Assembly (NCBI GenBank): GCA_900549455.1
Contig: UROM01000124.1
Span: 1 to 5,089 of the forward strand
From: an uncultured Collinsella sp.
GTDB lineage: Bacteria > Actinomycetota > Coriobacteriia > Coriobacteriales > Coriobacteriaceae
DNA length: 5,089 bases
Direction of reading: 5' to 3'
The translations under genes and the position numbers were made by a program. The notes under the pieces were generated by a model. It did no database searches. It was not told the DNA's origin and saw only the letters and a list, made by a program, of their open reading frames with translations. Positions 1 to 5,089 of the stretch are shown here, one piece after another (the first letter of the stretch is position 1; every line of letters begins with the position of its first letter).

Positions 1-46
1 TACACTTATGCGATCGTCGGCAGCGTCAGATGTGTATAAGAGACAG
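1..46 (+). other. Illumina Nextera adapter with i5 index (non-genomic)
   Basis: Positions 1-5 (TACAC) are the end of the P5 primer. Positions 6-13 (TTATGCGA) match the Nextera XT v2 i5 index S522 as I remember the set. Positions 14-27 (TCGTCGGCAGCGTC) and 28-46 (AGATGTGTATAAGAGACAG, the Tn5 mosaic end) are the read-1 transposon adapter. The insert starts at 47. This is untrimmed library sequence assembled onto the contig end. It creates a false protein tail (VSYTHLTLPT) on fusA and a false MCIRDR start on the other strand; both are well-known artefact peptides. Nothing biological should be inferred from this stretch. Confidence 0.99.
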
Positions 47-1511
47 AGGCAACCTGGGGCTTACCAACGTTAGCGTCAACCTTGAACTCGCGGAGCAGAC
101 GGTCGACGATGATCTCGAGGTGCAGCTCGCCCATGCCGGCGATGATGGTCTGGCCGGTCTCGTGGTTGGTGGACACCTGGAAGGTCGGGTCCTCCTCGGC
201 GAGCTTGGTCAGAGCCAGGGACATCTTGTCCTGCTCGGCCTTGGTCTTGGGCTCGATGGCAACGTCGATAACGGGCTTAGCGAACTCGATCTTCTCGAGG
301 ACGATCTCCTTGCCCTCGGCGCACAGGGTGTCACCGGTGGTGGAGTTCTTGAAGCCGACGCAAGCGACGATGTCGCCGGCGGCAGCGTCGTCACGGTCGA
401 TACGCTCGGCGGCGTTCATCTCGAGGATGCGGCCGAGACGCTCGCGCTGACCGTTGGAAGCGTTGACCACGTAGGAGCCGGACTCGGCGCGACCGGAGTA
501 AACGCGGACGTAGGTGAGCTTACCGACGAACGGGTCGGTCATGATCTTGAAGACCAGGCCGGAGAAGGGCTCGTCGAAGGAAGGATGACGCTGGATCTCC
601 TCGCCGGTGTCCGGATCGGTACCGGTGACGGCCTCGACATCGAGCGGGCTGGGCAGGTAGTCGACGACAGCGTCGAGCAGCTCCTGAACGCCCTTGTTCT
701 TGTAGGCGGAGCCCACGAAGACGAGGTTGAGCTCGTTGGCCAGAACACCCTTACGCAGAGCAGCCTTGAGCTCCTCGACGGTGAAGTCCTCCTCCATGAG
801 GATCTTCTCCATGAGCTCGTCATCAAAGCTGGCAGCAGCGTCGAGGAGCTCCTCGCGCTTGGTGGCAGCGATGTCGGCAAACTCAGCCGGAATCTCGTCC
901 ATCGGCTCGGGGTAGGTCATACCCTTCTCGTCGGCCTTGAAGTCCCATGCAGTCATGGTGACCAGGTCGATGACGCCCCAGAAGTTGTCCTCGGCACCCA
1001 TCGGGACCTGAGCGGCCACGGCGTTAGCGTCGAGACGATCCTTCATGGTCTCGATAGCGTTGAAGAAGTCAGCGCCCACGCGGTCATACTTGTTGATGAA
1101 GGCGATGCGGGGGACGTTGAAGGTAGAAGCCTGACGCCAAACGGTCTCAGACTGGGGCTGAACGCCAGCAACGGCGTCGAAGACGGCGACAGCGCCATCG
1201 AGGACGCGCAGGCAGCGCTCGACCTCGGCGGTGAAGTCAACGTGGCCCGGGGTGTCGATGATCTGGATGCGGTAGTCCTTACCGTCCTTGTTCCAGAAGC
1301 ACGTGGTAGCAGCGGAGGTAATGGTTACGCCGCGCTCCTGCTCCTGAACCATCCAGTCCATGGTGGCAGCGCCCTCATGGACCTCACCGATCTTGTGGGT
1401 CTTACCGGTGTAGTAAAGAATACGCTCGGTCGTGGTGGTCTTACCGGCATCGATGTGGGCCATGATGCCGATGTTACGGGTATCGGAAAGCTTGTACTTA
1501 GGCTTAGCCAT
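47..1511 (-). CDS. fusA: Elongation factor G (EF-G), 3'-truncated at contig end
   Basis: EF-G is the cytoplasmic GTPase that drives tRNA-mRNA translocation on the ribosome and, with RRF, recycles ribosomes. 488 native codons are present of about 700 usual. Visible motifs: P-loop AHIDAGKT (residues 18-25), switch I with RGVTIT (60-65), DTPGH (86-90), NKYD (140-143, the NKxD guanine motif), and SAYK (268-271). Domain II begins near EPFSGLVFK (314-322). Domain III runs from about 413 and includes GMGELHLEII. The reading breaks just after GKPQVA, where domain IV (the A-site-mimicking tip) would begin; domains IV and V are missing because the contig ends in adapter, not because the gene is broken. 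The ATG start at 1511-1509 has AAGGAA (1522-1517) 5 nt upstream and gives the family N-terminus MAKPKYKL. It lies 19 nt after rpsG, so it is very likely co-transcribed with it. NKYD in place of the common NKMD is a tolerated variation. Confidence 0.98.
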
Positions 1512-1530
1512 GTTAGTTCCTTACCTTAAC

Positions 1531-2004
1531 TTACCAACGATAGTGAGAGAACGCGCGGTTGGCCTCGGCCATCTTGAAGACGTCCTCACGCTTCTTGACG
1601 GAAGCGCCCAGGCCGTTGGAAGCGTCGAGGATCTCGTTGGCGAGACGCTCGGCCATGGTCTTCTCCTTGCGAGCGCGGGAGAAGTTGACGATCCAGCGGA
1701 TACCCAGAGCGGTGGAACGACGGGAGCTGACCTCCATCGGGACCTGATAGGTAGCGCCACCGACACGCTTGGGCTTAACCTCGAGCGTGGGCTTGACGTT
1801 GTCCATAGCCTTCTTGAAGGTAGCGAGAGCGTCGCCACCCTCGGACTTCTCGGCAACGATCTCGAAAGCGGTGTAAACGATGCGCTCAGCGGTGGCCTTC
1901 TTGCCGTCAAGAAGGACCTTGTTGATGAGCTGAGTCACCAGGCGGTTGTTGTAAACGGCGTCAGGCTGAACCTCACGACGATTAGCTGCTGCACGACGCG
2001 GCAT
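1531..2004 (-). CDS. rpsG: 30S ribosomal protein S7
   Basis: S7 is a primary 16S rRNA-binding protein that nucleates assembly of the 30S head and lines the E site; in E. coli it also represses its own operon by binding the rpsL-rpsG junction. The product is 157 residues, against about 156 in most bacteria. Family signatures are clear: MPRR start, REVxPD (10-15), LVTQLINKVLLDGKK (22-36), the beta-hairpin segment LEVKPKRVGGATYQVP (74-89), RWIV (103-106) and the C-terminal AFSHYRW. The ATG at 2004-2002 is preceded by AAGGAG (2017-2012) with 7-nt spacing, so the start is secure. It lies 73 nt downstream of rpsL and 19 nt upstream of fusA in the classic str-operon order. The 73-nt gap before it holds a stable hairpin that could regulate its translation. 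Confidence 0.98.
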   Translation of the reverse strand: MPRRAAANRREVQPDAVYNNRLVTQLINKVLLDGKKATAERIVYTAFEIVAEKSEGGDALATFKKAMDNVKPTLEVKPKRVGGATYQVPMEVSSRRSTALGIRWIVNFSRARKEKTMAERLANEILDASNGLGASVKKREDVFKMAEANRAFSHYRW

Positions 2005-2026
2005 GTGAAATCTCCTTAAGTGTCTA

Positions 2027-2052
2027 CCGTGCGGCGCTTAGGCGGCACACGG
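2027..2052 (-). promoter_or_regulatory. Intercistronic hairpin between rpsL and rpsG
   Basis: The transcript can form a 7-bp stem with one G-U pair (2052-2046 with 2033-2027), a single C-C mismatch, a 3-bp inner stem (2044-2042 with 2037-2035) and a 4-nt loop; 2053/2026 can add a closing G-U pair. It sits in the rpsL-rpsG gap, 9 nt upstream of the rpsG ribosome-binding site. No U-run follows, so it does not look like a terminator. In E. coli, S7 binds the corresponding junction to repress translation, so an S7 target is a reasonable guess; an RNase processing site is another. I have not compared the fold with the S7 site of 16S rRNA. Confidence 0.45.
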
Positions 2053-2077
2053 CGAAAGTATCAAAACGTTATCTGGC

Positions 2078-2455
2078 TTATTTGGCCTTGGGGCGCTTAG
2101 CACCGTACTTGGAACGGGCCTGCATACGGTTCTGGACCGGAGCAGCGTCGTAGGCGCCACGGATGACGTGATAACGGACACCAGGGAGGTCACGGACACG
2201 ACCGCCGCGGACGAGCACGATGGAGTGCTCCTGCAGGTTGTGGCCCTCACCCGGGATGTAAGCGGTAACTTCGATGCCGTTGACGAGGCGAACACGGGCA
2301 ACCTTACGAAGAGCCGAGTTCGGCTTCTTGGGGCTCGTGGTGAAGACACGGGTGCACACGCCGCGCTTCTGGGAGTTGTGCTGCAGAGCAGCGTTCTTGG
2401 ACTTCTTGGGCACGGAACGACGGCCCTGGCGAACCAGCTGGTTAATAGTAGGCAA
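2078..2455 (-). CDS. rpsL: 30S ribosomal protein S12
   Basis: S12 lies at the decoding centre of the 30S subunit, controls accuracy and is the classic streptomycin-resistance locus. The product has 125 residues, normal for the family (123-126), with MPTINQLVR at the start, TTSPKKPNSALRK (39-51), PGEGHNLQEHS (68-78), GGRVRDLPGVRYH (84-96) and a basic tail. Lys43 is present (AAG, 2329-2327). Position 88 is Arg (CGT, 2194-2192), where Lys is usual; this substitution gives streptomycin resistance elsewhere. Asp89, the beta-methylthiolation target of RimO in other bacteria, is kept. The start codon is TTG: it is the only in-frame start that yields the family N-terminus, and AGAAGGAG lies just upstream. 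It is the first gene of the str operon here, with its own promoter. Confidence 0.98.
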   Translation of the reverse strand: MPTINQLVRQGRRSVPKKSKNAALQHNSQKRGVCTRVFTTSPKKPNSALRKVARVRLVNGIEVTAYIPGEGHNLQEHSIVLVRGGRVRDLPGVRYHVIRGAYDAAPVQNRMQARSKYGAKRPKAK

Positions 2456-2461
2456 AGCGTA

Positions 2462-2469
2462 CTCCTTCT
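2462..2469 (-). promoter_or_regulatory. Shine-Dalgarno site fixing the TTG start of rpsL
   Basis: The transcript reads AGAAGGAG here, a strong anti-16S match, ending 6 nt before the TTG at 2455-2453. The next in-frame Met is far inside the protein, so this site decides the start. Confidence 0.9.
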
Positions 2470-2511
2470 CGAATGATTCCAGCTTTCTGTAAAGTGCAAC
2501 GGCTTGAATCG

Positions 2512-2529
2512 AGGGGTCAGCATCCCCCT
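2512..2529 (-). other. Small hairpin in the rpsL leader
   Basis: AGGGG (transcript, 2529-2525) can pair with CCCCT (2516-2512) across an 8-nt loop, about 14 nt after the expected transcription start. It is only 5 bp and may be chance; a role in leader stability or control of S12 is possible but unsupported. Confidence 0.2.
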
Positions 2530-2548
2530 ACGAAACACGCAGTTCGAT

Positions 2549-2577
2549 AGGATACGTGCCGTTAGCTGTGCCGTCAA
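2549..2577 (-). promoter_or_regulatory. Housekeeping-sigma promoter of the str operon
   Basis: The minus strand has TTGACG (2577-2572; 5 of 6 to TTGACA), a 17-bp spacer and TATCCT (2554-2549; 4 of 6 to TATAAT). Spacing is optimal for a sigma-70/SigA-type promoter. The start point would be an A near 2543, giving a leader of about 88 nt before rpsL. Its position downstream of the rpoC terminator is what an independent rpsL-rpsG-fusA unit needs. No extended -10 and no clear discriminator motif were seen. Confidence 0.75.
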
Positions 2578-2662
2578 CAGACCACGCCGCCGGGCGTATC
2601 CCAAAATTGGCACATTTCCGCAAAGCCTACACAAAAGGAATCCCCTTCTGTGCGCGGGGGCA

Positions 2663-2799
2663 GATTCCCGGAACGGGCCGCCCGCTGTTTAAGTTTGCTG
2701 CTCTACAGTCCTGCGCAAGACGGAAAGCACATTAAGTGCTTTCCTTTGCGTGCGGAACTCGCGACAAACTTAAACAGCGGGCGGCCCGTTCCGGGAATC
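2663..2799. repeat. 137-bp palindromic element with perfect 35-bp inverted arms
   Basis: Arm 2663-2697 is the exact reverse complement of arm 2765-2799: all 35 pairs match when read base by base. The match stops sharply on both sides (2662/2800 and 2698/2764). The 67-nt centre has its own hairpin, almost concentric with the arms (centres 2733 and 2731). Each arm also contains short self-complementary pieces (CCCG-GAA-CGGG and CGGGC-C-GCCCG), so alternative folds are possible. It contains no gene and I see no target-site duplication. It lies between the rpoC terminator and the rpsL promoter, so it may be an intergenic palindromic (MITE-like) repeat, a back-up terminator or insulator, or an RNase III-type processing structure in read-through RNA. 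Function unknown. Confidence 0.9.
2714..2750. other. Inner hairpin at the centre of the palindromic element
   Basis: GGAAAGCAC (2722-2730) pairs perfectly with GTGCTTTCC (2736-2744) across the loop ATTAA. Outside it, CGCAA (2714-2718) pairs with TTGCG (2746-2750) after a small asymmetric internal loop. With the outer 35-bp arms this makes a two-storey stem. No long T-run follows in either direction, so it is not a typical intrinsic terminator. Confidence 0.7.
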
Positions 2800-2830
2800 C
2801 GACGCGCTCGTCGGGACAACGTTTCTCAAC

Positions 2831-2867
2831 AAAAAAGACCCGCTTCCCTGTTAGGAAACGGGTCTTT
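2831..2867 (-). terminator. Intrinsic terminator of rpoC
   Basis: The transcript forms a stem from AAAGACCCG (2867-2859) with CGGGTCTTT (2842-2834), continuing inward as GU, UA, UA, CG, CG and a GU pair to a 4-nt loop (2852-2849). A run of six T (2836-2831) follows at once. It starts 26 nt after the rpoC stop codon and should separate rpoBC from the str operon. Confidence 0.93.
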
Positions 2868-2893
2868 GGAAGGGCGGTTAACGTACTAGGAAA

Positions 2894-5089
2894 TTACTCC
2901 TCGTCGTTGTCCTTGGCCTCTTCGGCGTCGTCGGTGTCCACGAGCTGGTTGAGCAGCTCGTCGAGGGACGCCATGTCCTCGTTGATCGCGCCGTTGGCGG
3001 GAGCCTTCTTGTCGTCGATCGGGGCGCCCAGGAGCTCCTCGTCGGCGTCGGCGTGATGCGTCGGAGCGGAGGTACCCAGCAGGATATCGTCCGGACCGTC
3101 GGGGCTAAAGACCATCTGCAGCAGCTGCGAGAGGTCTTCCTCGTCGGCAACGTCGTCGTTGTTCTCGAGGATGTAGAGCAGGTCGTGGGCCTCCAGGCCG
3201 TCACGGAGCTCCTCGATCGCCTTGGCACCGATACCATCGATGCGCAGCAGATCCTCCTCGGACTTGCCAACCAGGTCGCCGACCGTCTCGATGCCGACCT
3301 CGCTGAACTTGTTGGTCCAGCGCTGCGACACGCCCAGGTCGTCGAACAGGTACAGGCGAGCCTTCTCGGCGGAGATGGTGTGGCCGTTGCGGGTGAACGA
3401 ACCGTCAGCACCACCGAACTCGTCGTAGCCGGCCCAGTCGAGCTGCTGCGGGAGCTGCTCGTCCAGGTCCTTGAGCTCAACCGGAGCCCACTCGGGCAGC
3501 GACTTGGCGTTGGGCGAAGCCGGGCCGTCGATGTCGACATAGCCGTCGGCCGTGCGATACGTCAGCTTGGCGTTGGCGTACGGCTTGAGGCCGGTACCAG
3601 CCGGGATCTTCTTACCGACGATGACGTTGGACTTAAGGTCGAGCAGGTGATCGACCTTGCCCTCAATGGCAGCCTCGGTAAGGACGCCAGCGGTACGGAT
3701 GAACGAAGCGCTCGACAGCCAGGAGTCGATGTTGGACGCGACCTTGAGCGTACCCAGGATGACGGGCTCGGCCACAGGAGCCTGACCGCCCAGACGGGCA
3801 ACGCGCTCGACCTCGTCGGCGAACTCGTAGCGATCGACGTACTGACCAAGCAGGTACTTGGAGTCGCCGGGGTTGGTGATCTGAACGCGACGCAGCATCT
3901 GACGTGCGAGCACCTCGATGTGCTTGTCGTTCAGGTCGACGCCCTGGCTGGTGTAGACGTCCTTAACGCTCTCGACGAAGGTGTGCATCGTCGACTCGAT
4001 GTCGGTCAGCTTACGCAGGTTGCGGAAGTTGACGAAGCCCTTGGTGATCTGGTCGCCGGCGCGAACCTCACAGCCGTCCTCGATCTCGGGCATAAAGCGC
4101 ACCGAAGCGGGGACGCGACGCTCGTCGAGGACACGGGTGTGGTCCTCGGAGTCGGTGAGCGTCAGCACGTACTCGGACTTCTCGGGCTTAATCGAGAGGT
4201 GACCGGAGTACGGAGCCAGCTCGGCCTCGCGACCCAGGATCTTCTCGTTGACGTTGCCGACGATATCGAACATACGGCTGACCGTAGGCAGACCCTGCGT
4301 AATATCGTCGACGCCAGCGACGCCGCCGGAGTGAATGGTACGCATCGTAAGCTGCGTACCGGGCTCGCCGATGGACTGGGCGGCAATAATGCCGACCGCG
4401 GTACCGATGGCGACCGGACGACGGGTGGAAAGATCCCAGCCATAGCACTTCTGGCACACGCCGTACTTGGAGCGGCAAGTGAGCAGCGCGCGGAGCTTGA
4501 CCTTCTTGAGGCCCGCATCGACCATCTTCTGGATGTCGGCGACCTTCTCGATGTAGCCGTCCTGTTCAAAGAGCACGGTGCCATCGGGAGCCACGACGTC
4601 CTCAATGAAGCAACGGCCGACGAGGTCGGTGTTGAGGTCGATGGTGCCGGGAATGATGAGGTTGTAGGTGACGCCCTCGTGCGTACCACAGTCCTCCTCG
4701 CGGACGATGACGTCCTGGGCCACGTCGACCAGACGACGGGTCAGGTAACCAGAGTCCGAGGTGTGGGATGCAGTATCGACCAGGCCCTTACGGGCGCCGT
4801 AGGTCGAAATGAAGTACTCGAGCGGCAGCAGGCCCTCGCGGAAGTTCGCCTTAATGGGAAGGTCGATCGTCTCGCCGGACATGTCTGCCATCAGGCCACG
4901 CATGCCACCGAGCTGACGCAGCTGGGTCTTAGAACCACGGGCGCCGGAGTCGGCCATCATGTACAGCGGGTTCTCCTCGTCGAACATGTCGAGCATGAGC
5001 GCTGCGACCTTGTCGGTACAAGCGGTCCACTCGTTAACGACTTCGATGTGGCGCTCCGTCTCGTTGATGAAGCCCTCCTCGAAGTACTC
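2894..5089 (-). CDS. rpoC: RNA polymerase beta-prime subunit, C-terminal part, with an alpha-CTD-like extension
   Basis: RpoC forms one half of the RNA polymerase cleft and supplies the bridge helix and trigger loop. The window has its last 731 codons; reading is open to the window edge (first residues EYFEEGFINETERHIE), so the 5' end is outside. In fragment numbering: ADSGARGS at 47-54; bridge helix about 93-124 (FISTYGARKG...); zinc-site cysteines 134, 205, 212, 215 (CRSKYGVCQKC); trigger-loop MRTIH at 249-253, with the His equivalent to E. coli H936; DITQGLP at 262-268, with no SI3 insertion as found in E. coli; IPAGTG at 495-500. After IPAGTG come 231 more residues, against roughly 25-50 in B. 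subtilis or E. coli: a linker (501-580), a helix-hairpin-helix module (581-636) resembling the alpha C-terminal domain, and an acidic tail with ASLDELLN (707-714). The stop at 2896-2894 is followed by a good terminator, so the extension is not a frameshift product. Confidence 0.97.
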   Translation of the reverse strand, partial: EYFEEGFINETERHIEVVNEWTACTDKVAALMLDMFDEENPLYMMADSGARGSKTQLRQLGGMRGLMADMSGETIDLPIKANFREGLLPLEYFISTYGARKGLVDTASHTSDSGYLTRRLVDVAQDVIVREEDCGTHEGVTYNLIIPGTIDLNTDLVGRCFIEDVVAPDGTVLFEQDGYIEKVADIQKMVDAGLKKVKLRALLTCRSKYGVCQKCYGWDLSTRRPVAIGTAVGIIAAQSIGEPGTQLTMRTIHSGGVAGVDDITQGLPTVSRMFDIVGNVNEKILGREAELAPYSGHLSIKPEKSEYVLTLTDSEDHTRVLDERRVPASVRFMPEIEDGCEVRAGDQITKGFVNFRNLRKLTDIESTMHTFVESVKDVYTSQGVDLNDKHIEVLARQMLRRVQITNPGDSKYLLGQYVDRYEFADEVERVARLGGQAPVAEPVILGTLKVASNIDSWLSSASFIRTAGVLTEAAIEGKVDHLLDLKSNVIVGKKIPAGTGLKPYANAKLTYRTADGYVDIDGPASPNAKSLPEWAPVELKDLDEQLPQQLDWAGYDEFGGADGSFTRNGHTISAEKARLYLFDDLGVSQRWTNKFSEVGIETVGDLVGKSEEDLLRIDGIGAKAIEELRDGLEAHDLLYILENNDDVADEEDLSQLLQMVFSPDGPDDILLGTSAPTHHADADEELLGAPIDDKKAPANGAINEDMASLDELLNQLVDTDDAEEAKDNDEE
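3182..3349 (-). other. Alpha-CTD-like helix-hairpin-helix domain within RpoC
   Basis: These 56 codons (fragment residues 581-636) follow the pattern of the RNA polymerase alpha C-terminal domain: DLGVSQRWTNKF aligns with E. coli alpha DLELTVRSANCL (259-270), GDLV matches GDLV (279-282), and GIGAKAIEEL aligns with NLGKKSLTEI (294-303), with no gaps. By this alignment alpha R265, N268, G296 and K298 are kept, while C269 is Lys and S299 is Ala. In alpha these residues bind the minor groove of UP elements. DNA binding here is inference; a general helix-hairpin-helix or a NusA acidic-repeat-like module are the alternatives. Confidence 0.75.

Noticed and set aside
140..143. EF-G NKYD (residue numbers) as a damaged G4 motif
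   Set aside because: The third position of NKxD is variable, so Tyr for the common Met is a normal substitution, not a loss of GTP specificity.
30..1529. 499-codon open frame on the plus strand
   Set aside because: It starts inside the adapter (MCIRDR) and lies antisense to fusA. High GC and strong codon bias leave the opposite strand open. The translation is a Leu/Gly/Val/Asp-rich string with no recognisable domain.
2027..2052. rpsL-rpsG hairpin as an intrinsic terminator
   Set aside because: The sequence after the stem lacks a T-run, and rpsG follows at once in the same unit.
2038..2634. 198-codon minus-strand open frame covering rpsL, its promoter and leader
   Set aside because: It overlaps rpsL in another frame, has a Ser/Arg/Pro-rich composition typical of a shadow frame, and would run through the promoter. 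rpsL is unambiguous.
2605..2640. Second promoter upstream of the main rpsL promoter (TTGCGG with GATACG, 17-bp spacing)
   Set aside because: The -10 match is weak; the TTGACG/TATCCT pair is clearly better placed and better matched.
2663..2799. Palindrome as an insertion sequence or CRISPR repeat
   Set aside because: There is no transposase, no flanking direct duplication that I could find, and only one inverted pair with no spaced direct repeats.
2650..2889. 79-codon plus-strand open frame across the palindrome and terminator
   Set aside because: It reads through both arms of the inverted repeat and the terminator stem, with no ribosome-binding site or family resemblance seen.
2878..3540. 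220-codon minus-strand open frame inside rpoC
   Set aside because: It is a low-complexity Ser/Thr/Arg shadow of the rpoC C-terminal region in another frame.

Overview
The window holds ribosome and RNA polymerase core genes, all on the minus strand. The GC-rich sequence, the order rpoC - rpsL - rpsG - fusA and the protein sequences point to a high-GC Gram-positive. The EF-G and RpoC wording most resembles gut Coriobacteriia (Collinsella-like); this is recognition by memory, not a search, and I hold the class only moderately firmly. Positions 1-46 are not genomic: they are the end of an Illumina P5 primer, an i5 index and the Nextera read-1 transposon adapter. Genomic sequence starts at 47.

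Layout in the direction of transcription (right to left): 5089-2894 is the C-terminal 731 codons of rpoC (beta-prime subunit), its 5' end lying outside the window. 2867-2831 is a strong intrinsic terminator for the rpoBC unit. 2799-2663 is a striking 137-bp palindromic element: perfect 35-bp arms around a 67-nt centre that carries its own hairpin. 2577-2549 is a housekeeping-sigma promoter with 17-bp spacing, giving a leader of about 88 nt to rpsL (2455-2078, S12, TTG start). A 73-nt gap with a stable hairpin leads to rpsG (2004-1531, S7), and 19 nt later fusA (EF-G) starts at 1511 and is cut off at 47 by the adapter, near the domain III/IV boundary. The non-coding stretch 2456-2893 is accounted for by these signals, except 2800-2830 and 2578-2641, where I see nothing convincing.

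The genes form two units: the end of rpoBC, closed by its own terminator, then a separately promoted str operon making S12, S7 and EF-G, which act together in ribosome assembly, decoding and translocation. tuf often follows fusA but is not in the window.

The most interesting content is inside these ordinary genes. RpoC has about 231 residues after its conserved IPAGTG motif, instead of roughly 25-50 in B. subtilis or E. coli. That extension contains a helix-hairpin-helix module that aligns, without gaps over its core, with the C-terminal domain of the RNA polymerase alpha subunit, keeping the equivalents of the DNA-contacting residues R265, N268, G296 and K298. S12 has Arg at position 88, where Lys is usual and where Lys-to-Arg causes streptomycin resistance in other bacteria. 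The bridge helix of RpoC carries several unusual residues.
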